DNA of 36,105 bases, from positions 1 through 36,105 of the forward strand of contig JAISXP010000059.1 of the NCBI GenBank assembly GCA_031270465.1, in the 5' to 3' direction. The translations under genes were made by a program, and so were the position numbers. This document shows positions 1 through 8,234 of this stretch, piece after piece (position 1 is the stretch's first letter; each line of letters begins with the position of its first letter). Under the pieces are notes generated by a model that saw only the letters and a program-made list of their open reading frames with translations, did not search any database and was not told the origin of the DNA. Origin of the DNA: Tannerella sp. (GTDB lineage: Bacteria; Bacteroidota; Bacteroidia; Bacteroidales; Tannerellaceae).

Positions 1-2
1 AA

Positions 3-182
3 CTTTACATGAATATCTGTCCGTTTAAAAGGAAACCGTGGCAATTAGATGCGGGAAAAGATTATACGTTGCGTTACCGGATTGCAGTATATAGCGGTAA
101 AATGACTCCCGAACGTGCAGAACGCTACTGGCAGGATTTCGCCAATCCGCCTGCCGTATCCGTTAAGAAAATAACTCCGTAA
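3..182 (+). CDS. C-terminal fragment of DUF6807/PmoA-like protein (5' end outside window)
   Basis: Open frame from window start: LYMNICPFKRKPWQLDAGKDYTLRYRIAVYSGKMTPERAERYWQDFANPPAVSVKKITP*, typical C-terminus of PmoA/DUF6807 proteins. Confidence 0.6.
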   Translation, partial: LYMNICPFKRKPWQLDAGKDYTLRYRIAVYSGKMTPERAERYWQDFANPPAVSVKKITP

Positions 183-194
183 AATAAAAACAGT

Positions 195-1457
195 ATGTCG
201 GAACAGAAAAAGACACGCATCCGGTGGTTCATCCTTTCGCTTTTGTTCGTAGCCACCACACTGCTGTACATCGACCGCGCCGCGCTGGGCATCATGGCGC
301 CTTACCTGCAGGAACAAATCGGCTGGACGGAACGTCAGTACGGATACATCACTTCGTCGTTCATGATTGGTTACGCGATTTGTTTTCTCCTGATGGGGCA
401 TTTCATCGACCGTACAGGCACGCGGAAGGGATACGCCATTTCCGTCGGACTGTGGAGCGTGGCGCAGTTGGCACATTCGCTGGTTTCCTCGTGGGTGGGA
501 TTTGCCGTTAGCCGGTTTGGGCTGTCGATCGGGCAGTCGGGAAATTTTCCGGTATCCATCAAGGCCGTTGCCGAATGGTTTCCCAAAAAAGAACGCGCCC
601 TGGCCGTCGGCCTCTTCAACGGCGGAGCCAATGTCGGCACGATGGTGGCGCCGCTGGTCATACCGGTGGTGGTGCTGCTTTTCGATTCGTGGCGCGCCGC
701 TTTCGTGTGGACGTTTCCCCTTTCGCTTGTCTGGATAGTCTGCTGGCTGAAGTTTTATTCCGGACCCGGGCGAAACAGGCGCGTCAACCGCGCCGAACTG
801 GACTACATCCTGAGCGACGCCGAGGAAGCCACCACCGAAAAGGTATCTTACGGAAAACTGCTGGGCGTCCGCGCAACCTGGGCCATCCTGGCTGGAAAAT
901 TCATTGCCGACCCCGTCTGGTGGTTTTATCTGTTCTGGGGAGCAAAATATCTTCATACCCGATTCGGACTGAACCTGTCGGAAATCGGATTGCCGTTCTT
1001 TGCCATTTATTCGGTATCGTGGGGAGGAGGCATTATGCTGGGCTGGCTGTCGTCACGTCTGTTGAAAACCGGCAGCCTGAACCGCGGACGCAAGTTCAGC
1101 ATGTTGGCCTGTGCCGTTTGCGCCCTGCCGGTCATGCTGGTTCCGCATACCGGCAATCTATGGGCGGCGGTAGCGCTGATTGCGCTTGCTGCCGGCGGAC
1201 ACTGCGGCTGGTCGGCCAATATTTTCAGCCTGATGAGCGACGTTTTCCCAAAAAAAGTGACGGCATCCATCTCCGGGCTGGGCGGTTTTGCCGGCGCCAT
1301 GGGAGGATTCATCGCACCGATACTGATTGGCGCTTCGCTGGAAGGCTCCGGTGTGGACGGATATGCCATCCCTTTTACCGTAGCGGCGTTCGCCTATTTT
1401 TTTGCACTGGGCGTCATTCACTGGCTGGTACCGCATATCCGTCCGATTAAAATGTAA
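195..1457 (+). CDS. MFS transporter, anion:cation symporter (hexuronate transporter-like) family
   Basis: 420 aa, 12-TM-like hydrophobicity, 'LLYIDRAALGIMAPYLQEQIGWTERQYGYITSSFMIGYAI' and 'GQSGNFPVSIKAVAEWFPKKERALAVGLFNGGANVG' typical of the ExuT-like ACS family. Confidence 0.88.
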   Translation: MSEQKKTRIRWFILSLLFVATTLLYIDRAALGIMAPYLQEQIGWTERQYGYITSSFMIGYAICFLLMGHFIDRTGTRKGYAISVGLWSVAQLAHSLVSSWVGFAVSRFGLSIGQSGNFPVSIKAVAEWFPKKERALAVGLFNGGANVGTMVAPLVIPVVVLLFDSWRAAFVWTFPLSLVWIVCWLKFYSGPGRNRRVNRAELDYILSDAEEATTEKVSYGKLLGVRATWAILAGKFIADPVWWFYLFWGAKYLHTRFGLNLSEIGLPFFAIYSVSWGGGIMLGWLSSRLLKTGSLNRGRKFSMLACAVCALPVMLVPHTGNLWAAVALIALAAGGHCGWSANIFSLMSDVFPKKVTASISGLGGFAGAMGGFIAPILIGASLEGSGVDGYAIPFTVAAFAYFFALGVIHWLVPHIRPIKM

Positions 1458-1498
1458 ACTATTTACCGTATCAAATTATCACCATAAAATAAAAAGAC

Positions 1499-2662
1499 AT
1501 GACTGGAAAAGAACGAATACAAACGACGTTGAACCATCAGGAACCCGACCGGATTCCCTACGACCTGTCGGGAACAAACGTCACCGCCATCACGAAAAAC
1601 GCCTATCGGCGGGCGATGGAATTTAGAGAGCTGTCCACGGAATACAATCCCGAAATCATAGACCCCATTCAGCAAATCATCACTCCTTCGGAGGAAAACC
1701 TGCTGAAACTGAAATCGGACACACGGAGAATCGGCGCCGCCCGTATCTTTCAATATGAAAAGAACAGGATCATCGAAGGCGACGTCATCAGCGTGTACGA
1801 CTTCTACGGATGCAAGTGGACGTACAATCCCGAACAGGACATATATTTCAACTTGGCAAGCTCACCCCTGGCCGGGTACGACGACATCCTGCACCATCTG
1901 GACAGGTTGCCGCGTCCCGACTGGGAAAGCTACATCGCCGACCTCGAAGACTGCCTGAACCGGCAGATACGGATGGCAGGCGATTTCTGCTGCATCGCCG
2001 ACCGCAATACGGCCGGTTTTACGGAAAATTCGCAGCGTATCCGCGGATACGAAAGCTGGTTTATGGACACCGTGCTTGATTCGAAAGGTGTGGAAGCCTT
2101 GTTGGAAATCGTTCTGGAAGACAAGATAAAATATTGGGACGCCGTCATCGACTGGGCAATAAAAACAGGTAACGCCGACAAAATACAGATAGTCTCCGAA
2201 GGCGACGACCTCGGCGCGCAGGATTCTACCATACTTGCGCCCGACATGTTGCGGGCGACGGTCATTCCGCGCATGAAACGCCTGTTTACCCATGTCAGAC
2301 AACGCCTGCCGCATGTAAGAATCTTTCTGCACAGCTGCGGCTCCATCCGTCCCCTCATTCCCGACCTGATCGACGCGGGAGTGGACATCCTGAATCCGGT
2401 GCAGTTCACGGCCAAAGACATGGAACTGGAAGGACTGAAGAAGGATTTCGGGAAAGACCTCACGTTCTGGGGAGGCGGCGTCGATACACAGTCGACGCTG
2501 AACAGGGGTACACCTGCACAGGTACGCGACGAGGTGAAACGCATCATCGACCTGATGGCGCCCGGTGGAGGCTTTGTATTTGCGCCGGTGCACAACGTGC
2601 AGGAAGACGTCCCGCCTGCAAACTTTTGGGCCATGTGGGATGCCCTGAATGAATATTGCTAA
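1499..2662 (+). CDS. uroporphyrinogen decarboxylase (URO-D) family protein, probable methyltransferase-like or sugar-cluster-associated subtype
   Basis: 387 aa; 'RIQTTLNHQEPDRIPYDLSGTNVTAI', 'FLHSCGSIRPLIPDLIDAGVDILNPVQ', 'LTFWGGGVDTQSTL' are hallmarks of the non-heme URO-D-like family. Confidence 0.85.
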   Translation: MTGKERIQTTLNHQEPDRIPYDLSGTNVTAITKNAYRRAMEFRELSTEYNPEIIDPIQQIITPSEENLLKLKSDTRRIGAARIFQYEKNRIIEGDVISVYDFYGCKWTYNPEQDIYFNLASSPLAGYDDILHHLDRLPRPDWESYIADLEDCLNRQIRMAGDFCCIADRNTAGFTENSQRIRGYESWFMDTVLDSKGVEALLEIVLEDKIKYWDAVIDWAIKTGNADKIQIVSEGDDLGAQDSTILAPDMLRATVIPRMKRLFTHVRQRLPHVRIFLHSCGSIRPLIPDLIDAGVDILNPVQFTAKDMELEGLKKDFGKDLTFWGGGVDTQSTLNRGTPAQVRDEVKRIIDLMAPGGGFVFAPVHNVQEDVPPANFWAMWDALNEYC

Positions 2663-2678
2663 TTTAATACATATCATC

Positions 2679-3998
2679 ATGAATCAGAGAAGAAGTTTTT
2701 TAAAGAAAAGTGCCATGCTGGCGGCAGGAAGTTTTCTGGCGCCGGCGATTGTCCCGGCATCGGTATTCGGGAAGAATGCGCCAAGCAACCGTATCACGGT
2801 AGCCTGCATCGGGCTGGGACGGCAAATGGTCAACCCGAACATTCCGCAGTTGCTCAAGTCGCCACACGCGCAGATCGTAGCAGTATGCGACGTGGACAGT
2901 TGGCGACTGGAGAAAGCCCGCGCACAGGTGGACGAGTATTACGGAAAAGAGCGGGGCGCCACATATCAGGCGTGCCGGACATATTCCGATTACCGGGAAA
3001 TATTGCAGGACAAAAGCGTCGACGCTGTGATGCTGTCGCTGCCCGACCACTGGCATGTGCCGATGGCCGTCGAAGCGATACGCGCCGGAAAACACGTATC
3101 GCTCGAAAAACCCGTGTCCACCTGCATCGGTCACGGACGCCGCCTGGTGGAAGCCATCCGGAAATCCAAAGTGATTACCCGCAACGACAGCGAGTTTCGC
3201 ACCCTGCCCGATATATGGAAAGCCGTCGAAGCAGTTCGCAACGGCCGTATCGGAAAGGTGCAACGGATTTATGTGGCCGTGCCGCCCGAACTGAACGGCG
3301 ACCCGCTGCCCCCACAACCCACCATGCCCGTGCCGCCCGAACTGAATTATGATTTCTGGCTGGGACCCGCCTGGGAAGCGCCCTATACCGAAAAGCGCGT
3401 CCATGCCGTCAAAGGTTACGGACGTCCGGGCTGGATGCGCGTAAGCGACTACTGCAACGGGATGATTTCGAACTGGGGAGCGCACCTGGTCGGCATCGTG
3501 CAGTGGGGTAACAACACGGAATACACCGGACCCGTCGAAATCGAAGGAACGGGCGACTTCGACCGGGGACTGTGGAATACCATGAACCGTTTCGACATAC
3601 GCTACCGGTTTGCCGACGGTGTAGAGGTGTTCTACAAAATCGAACGTCCGTATGTGCGTTTTGAAGGAACCGGCGGATGGGTGGAGATAGAATATCCCGA
3701 CAAACTGTCGGCCTCGTCGCCGGACATCCTGAACACGCCGCTGGGAGCAAACGAAAAATCCTTCCGCGTGGACTTGAGCGACAAGGATGATTTCCTTATG
3801 GCCATCAAGGAAAACCGCCCCTCGCTCGAACCGCTGGAAACGGCACACCGAACCATCTCGATTTGCCAACTGGGTCTGATTGCCGTGAAAATCGGCGCCA
3901 AACTGCAATGGGATCCCGAAAAAGAAGATTTTATCGGCGACAATGCGGCTTCGGCAATGCTGGATATTCCGGTAAGGGAAAAATATTTCAGGTGGTGA
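2679..3998 (+). CDS. Gfo/Idh/MocA family oxidoreductase with Tat signal
   Basis: Start refined to the internal ATG at 2679 (MNQRRSFLKKSAMLAAGSFLAPAIVPASVFG); Rossmann 'VACIGLGRQ', 'SLPDHWHVPMAVEAIRAGKHVSLEKPV' motif. Confidence 0.87.
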   Translation: MNQRRSFLKKSAMLAAGSFLAPAIVPASVFGKNAPSNRITVACIGLGRQMVNPNIPQLLKSPHAQIVAVCDVDSWRLEKARAQVDEYYGKERGATYQACRTYSDYREILQDKSVDAVMLSLPDHWHVPMAVEAIRAGKHVSLEKPVSTCIGHGRRLVEAIRKSKVITRNDSEFRTLPDIWKAVEAVRNGRIGKVQRIYVAVPPELNGDPLPPQPTMPVPPELNYDFWLGPAWEAPYTEKRVHAVKGYGRPGWMRVSDYCNGMISNWGAHLVGIVQWGNNTEYTGPVEIEGTGDFDRGLWNTMNRFDIRYRFADGVEVFYKIERPYVRFEGTGGWVEIEYPDKLSASSPDILNTPLGANEKSFRVDLSDKDDFLMAIKENRPSLEPLETAHRTISICQLGLIAVKIGAKLQWDPEKEDFIGDNAASAMLDIPVREKYFRW

Positions 3999-4024
3999 CG
4001 ATAAACCGTTAGAGACTGGTGGAC

Positions 4025-4360
4025 ATGACACAGTTTGACGCTTCGCGTGAACTGACTTTTCCGGTATCGGGCTTCCCCGCCGTTACCCGCATGGTGGAAG
4101 CGGGCGAAAGTATTCAGGAAATATACACGCCCGCGCTGCCTGCCGGAAAAAACTCAAAAAGCCGATTTCACGATACGGCATGGAAATGAAACGCTGTACC
4201 GGTGTGCGACATAATCCGTTCACCCTCGCCGCTGCACAAATATGCCGACGATGAGGATTTGCTCATCAGCGCCGGCAACTCGCACTGGATGTTCAATTCG
4301 TCACCCTGCCTGCCGTTCAGCATGATGCAGATTGCGCCCGACAATCAGGATGAAATATGA
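4025..4360 (+). pseudogene. degraded 5' gene remnant, possibly N-terminal part of a GH92-like glycosidase
   Basis: MTQFDASRELTFPVSGFPAVTRMVEAGESIQEIYTPALPAGKN(sk)... then after frame change(s) 'HKYADDEDLLISAGNSHWMFNSSPCLPFSMMQIAPDNQDEI*'; protein-like segments in more than one frame separated by stops, A-rich homopolymers at 4146-4160. Confidence 0.35.
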
Positions 4361-4499
4361 AAGGCGGATTGACTTGTCCTGAAAAAACTTTACGGATTCG
4401 CTTTACTCTTACCGTTTTCGGCTCGTAAGTATAAATGTTCAGACGTGCCAATGTAGCATATTGTCCGGACGTGGTTTTCTGGAATCATGATACAGACCG

Positions 4500-5012
4500 C
4501 TATTCACTGTAACCGGCCGTTTTTTCCAGTTTCTTCACCAGACGGTGTAAAAAATACAGGGGTATGAATCCCACTATCCCGAAAGAACAGTCTATCAGTC
4601 TCCAGTAAAACGGGATATGCCGGATTTCACCGCATATCAAGGCCAGGGGGATAACCCCCGCACAGGAAATCATTCCAAAATAAATAATCCATTTATTGCG
4701 GACCGGTTTCCGGTAAACACCCGCAAAAGCAACCGCAATGAGCAAATGGGCAAATGCCAGCCAGTCCGTGCCATAAGCCAGAAACGGATAGTCGGAATTT
4801 GTTTGAACGATACCTTCCCTGACTGTGGCAATCCATGCTTTTATACCGGAATAAGTTTCCGGAGGAACTTCCGGGGAGATGCCCAATACGGAAGACAGCA
4901 ACCGTATTTCCGTTTCAAGAGGAAATGTGGTGACTCCCCAGAATATGAGTGACAGCATGTAGAAAACAACCGTCACTCGAACTGTCAATAATAACTTGCG
5001 TTCTCTGTTCAT
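4500..5012 (-). CDS. hypothetical integral membrane protein (about 4 TM)
   Basis: 170 aa with hydrophobic segments 'VTVVFYMLSLIFWGVTTF', 'WLAFAHLLIAVAFAGVY', 'WIIYFGMISCAGVIPLALICG', 'CSFGIVGFIPLYFLHRL'. Confidence 0.65.
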   Translation of the reverse strand: MNRERKLLLTVRVTVVFYMLSLIFWGVTTFPLETEIRLLSSVLGISPEVPPETYSGIKAWIATVREGIVQTNSDYPFLAYGTDWLAFAHLLIAVAFAGVYRKPVRNKWIIYFGMISCAGVIPLALICGEIRHIPFYWRLIDCSFGIVGFIPLYFLHRLVKKLEKTAGYSE

Positions 5013-5137
5013 CTTTCTTTTCGATTTAAAGCGTCATGAACTTTCATTTCTCTGCTATCCTTATCCTTACTGTTCTCAACAGGTGTGCTTTTATGCAGTC
5101 CGGACGTTTTACGCTGTTTTCAGCCCTGTCTTCATTC

Positions 5138-6544
5138 TCAATTTTCGCATTTTCTCCCCGCATCCTTTACACGGAAAGCAGAGGTATACGCCCCTGCGAT
5201 GCAAAGAATTGCGCATACAATAAACGTCGTACGGAAACTTTTCATCAGCAGCGGATACAGTTCGGGCACAATCAGCCGGTTACCCAGATGCAGCGATGTC
5301 GCCATCATGGCAATTCCCATGCTGAACGACTGTCCGACCTGCCGCACCGTTCCCATTGTGGCCGATGCCTGCCCGTAGAATCTCTTCTCGACCGAGCCCA
5401 TGATAATCGTTGCATTGGGCGACGAAAACAGTCCGAACCCCACACCCAGCAGCGCAAGCAGGACGACAACGACCATCATCGGCGTATCGCCGGCGATGAA
5501 AACAAGCCCGCACAGTCCGCACACAATCACGCACATCCCTGCGGTAGCGAGAGCGGCCGGATTCAGTCTGTCGGACAGCCTGCCGGCGTAAAGTGAAACC
5601 AGACATTGCACGCCTGCCTGCACAATCAGCACCATCCCTGCATCCTGCGCATTGAAGCCGCGGACATATTGCAGATACAGGCTCATGATGTATGTTACCG
5701 CATACGTGCAGGCATAGTTAATTAGCGACGAAAGGTTAGACAGTCCGAAGACTCTGTTTCCCGAAAAGATGCGGACGTCGAACACCGGCTGCCTGTCTTT
5801 CAATTCATAACACACGAAAAGGACAAAAGCCGCCATTCCCAGCCCGATGCTGACAAACGAAATCGCTTGCGGCAGCCTGGAGAACCCGAAAATCAGACCG
5901 AACAGACCTGCCGCGTAGATAACCGACCCCGCATAGTCGAACTTTTCGCCCTTCGACTCCGTCCATTCACCTTTAAGCGCGAGCAGCGAACCGGCGACAA
6001 CAAAAAATCCAAATATTCCGGTCAGAAAAAAAAGGCTTTTCCATCCCCAGTAATGCGTCAGCAGGCCGCCGATGCAGGGTCCCGAGGCCAGCGCCGAATA
6101 GACGACGGCCGTATTGATTCCGATGACTTTACCCCGTTCCTGCGGAGGGAAGACAGCTGTAAGGATGGCCATATTCGTCCCGAACATCATGGCACAGCCC
6201 AGTCCCGAAAGTCCGCGGAACACAATCAGTACGCTTCCCGACGGCGCCAGTCCGCACAGAAAAGTGAATATGCTAAAAATCGCTATGCCGCAGATAAAGA
6301 CCCTTTTCCGTCCGATCAGATCGCCCAGACGCGCAAACGGCACCTGAAAAATAGCCGTCGTAATCAAGTAGGCCGTCGCTATCCAGCCGAGCGATACGGC
6401 TTTCATCGAAAAAGCCTCGCCTATCTGCGGCAGAGACAGATTGATGGACGAACCCATGAAGGGCACCAGAAAGGAGACAAGACAAATGAACGCAAGCGTC
6501 GTTTTTTTTCGCATGGATACTGTCGATTCAAAAATTTTCGGCAA
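5138..6544 (-). CDS. MFS transporter, DHA2/EmrB-QacA-like drug exporter family
   Basis: 468 aa; 'SLVPFMGSSINLSLPQIGEAFSMKAVSLGWIATAYLITTAIFQVPFARLGDLIGRKRVF' signature. Confidence 0.88.
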   Translation of the reverse strand: MPKIFESTVSMRKKTTLAFICLVSFLVPFMGSSINLSLPQIGEAFSMKAVSLGWIATAYLITTAIFQVPFARLGDLIGRKRVFICGIAIFSIFTFLCGLAPSGSVLIVFRGLSGLGCAMMFGTNMAILTAVFPPQERGKVIGINTAVVYSALASGPCIGGLLTHYWGWKSLFFLTGIFGFFVVAGSLLALKGEWTESKGEKFDYAGSVIYAAGLFGLIFGFSRLPQAISFVSIGLGMAAFVLFVCYELKDRQPVFDVRIFSGNRVFGLSNLSSLINYACTYAVTYIMSLYLQYVRGFNAQDAGMVLIVQAGVQCLVSLYAGRLSDRLNPAALATAGMCVIVCGLCGLVFIAGDTPMMVVVVLLALLGVGFGLFSSPNATIIMGSVEKRFYGQASATMGTVRQVGQSFSMGIAMMATSLHLGNRLIVPELYPLLMKSFRTTFIVCAILCIAGAYTSAFRVKDAGRKCEN

Positions 6545-6552
6545 GAGATTGA

Positions 6553-7254
6553 CTAACCCAGACGGCTGATTTTCCGCAATCGCTCTTCGTCAATGATTTT
6601 CACCTTCCGCCCGTCGAGGGCAATGATGCGTTCCGAGACGAAATTGGACAGTGTACGGATGGCGTTCGACGTCGTCATGTTCGACAGGTTGGCCAGGTCT
6701 TCGCGCGAGAGATAGATGCTGATGGTTGCACCGTCCGTCTCAAGGCCATAGCAGTCCACCAAAAACAAAAGCGATTCGGCCAGACGCCCGCGAATATGCT
6801 TTTGCGTCAGATTGACGGTGCGTTCGTCGGCAATACCCAAATCAATGGACAACTGGTGGATGAAGAACATCGCCAGTTTCAGATTGGCACGAATCAGACT
6901 GTCGACCACCGTCATCGGGATGATGCACACCGTCGACATTTCAAAGGCATACGCATCCGTCAGATATTTTTCCCCCGCGAAGTATGCACGGTAGGCAAAA
7001 TACTGAATCGGCTTTATCATGCGGATGATCTGACTGCGTCCACCCACTCCCTGTTTGGAAATTTTCACCTTGCCCTTGAGCAGGCACATCATATCTTGCG
7101 GCTCATCTCCTTCGCTGTAGATTTTTTCACTCCTTTTGAAATGCCGAATGATTGAATTAGCCCTCAGAATCTCACGCTCATGCTCCGTCAGAACGCGCCA
7201 AACCTCTGACAAACTGGATGATATATCTATTTCTTTCCTTTCCTGTTTTACCAC
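6553..7254 (-). CDS. Crp/Fnr family transcriptional regulator
   Basis: cNMP-binding-like N-terminus ('EKIYSEGDEPQDMMCLLKGKVKIS') and Crp-type HTH ('LSREDLANLSNMTTSNAIRTLSNFVSERIIALDGRKVKIID'). Confidence 0.88.
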   Translation of the reverse strand: MVKQERKEIDISSSLSEVWRVLTEHEREILRANSIIRHFKRSEKIYSEGDEPQDMMCLLKGKVKISKQGVGGRSQIIRMIKPIQYFAYRAYFAGEKYLTDAYAFEMSTVCIIPMTVVDSLIRANLKLAMFFIHQLSIDLGIADERTVNLTQKHIRGRLAESLLFLVDCYGLETDGATISIYLSREDLANLSNMTTSNAIRTLSNFVSERIIALDGRKVKIIDEERLRKISRLG

Positions 7255-7284
7255 AACCTGTTATACAACATAATTTATGAAGCA

Positions 7285-7316
7285 CAAATTTACAACATGT
7301 TTTTCGATGCGACAAA
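7285..7316 (-). promoter_or_regulatory. predicted Bacteroidetes-type promoter for the Crp/Fnr regulator
   Basis: On the minus strand: TTTG (7313-7316), N20, TAAATTTG (7285-7292); matches TTTG/TAnnTTTG consensus, 30 nt upstream of the start. Confidence 0.6.
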
Positions 7317-7361
7317 CATTTTTACAAAAATTCTCGTTAAAAAAAAAGGGGTGACCCGATT

Positions 7362-8234
7362 TTATTGCATGATCCGCACAATCATCACACCGGCGGAAGT
7401 CCTGGCGGCCGATGCAAAAACCTGCAACGGACGTTCGTCGATCATCACCTTCCTGCCCGTCGAAGAGGCGTGCACAAGTCTCAAAGCGCCGTCCTGCCGG
7501 TAGACGAATCCGACATGAGACACGTCCAGCCCCTCGATATTTGTCACGAAACAGACGATATCGCCGTTTTTAATCCCTTCGGCGCAGTCGTGAATACGCT
7601 CCGGCGGAATCATGGCATATCCCGTGCGCAACGATATTTCTTCTTCCTTTTCGCGCATCGTCCGTATCCTGCCGGGCTGCGATTTCAACTGGCGGTAACT
7701 GTCCGGATGCGTAGACATGTACGACAGTTTTAGCGACAGCGGCTCGCCTCCGAGCGATTGCGTCACGTCGCGGACGAAACCTTTGCGGCTGTTTTCGAAA
7801 ATCCAGTCCGAAAAGTAATGCAGCCTGTCCGTGTAGTCGTTTATCGTGCCGTTCCGGTATCGCAGTTTCTGCAGATAACGGCAAAATGATTCGAACGAGG
7901 GATTTGTTTCTTTCATGGCAAGCGCCACGGCGACAACCGTTTCTACAAAGGTAGTGCAGTCAAGTTCGCGCAGGTTCACAATCAGCCTCTCGGGTTCTTT
8001 TTCGAGCGTCGATGCCACATAAGGCCTGTCTGCGAAGCAATGGGCGGCTTCGATAATCAGGTCGCCTGTCGGAAGCGTCTTTTTATCCGCAAGGATTGCC
8101 GCACACCGGTTCCATATCTCGATATCCCCGTCCGTATAATCCGCGTATCCCGTCAGCGCCTGCCCCAGGCAGTTACCCGTCATCGACAGCGCTGTCAGAA
8201 TCAGTATTATTCGTAAATACATGTGCATAATCAC
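7362..8234 (-). CDS. DUF1460 domain protein (secreted; amidase/NlpC-like fold expected)
   Basis: Signal peptide 'MYLRIILILTALSMTGNCLG'; 'VNLRELDCTTFVETVVAVAL' and 'LHYFSDWIFENSRKGFVRDVTQSLGG' typical of DUF1460. Confidence 0.8.
   Translation of the reverse strand: MIMHMYLRIILILTALSMTGNCLGQALTGYADYTDGDIEIWNRCAAILADKKTLPTGDLIIEAAHCFADRPYVASTLEKEPERLIVNLRELDCTTFVETVVAVALAMKETNPSFESFCRYLQKLRYRNGTINDYTDRLHYFSDWIFENSRKGFVRDVTQSLGGEPLSLKLSYMSTHPDSYRQLKSQPGRIRTMREKEEEISLRTGYAMIPPERIHDCAEGIKNGDIVCFVTNIEGLDVSHVGFVYRQDGALRLVHASSTGRKVMIDERPLQVFASAARTSAGVMIVRIMQ

Noticed and set aside
2700-4031. 443-aa minus-strand ORF
   Set aside because: Antisense to the Gfo/Idh/MocA gene with no recognisable motifs.
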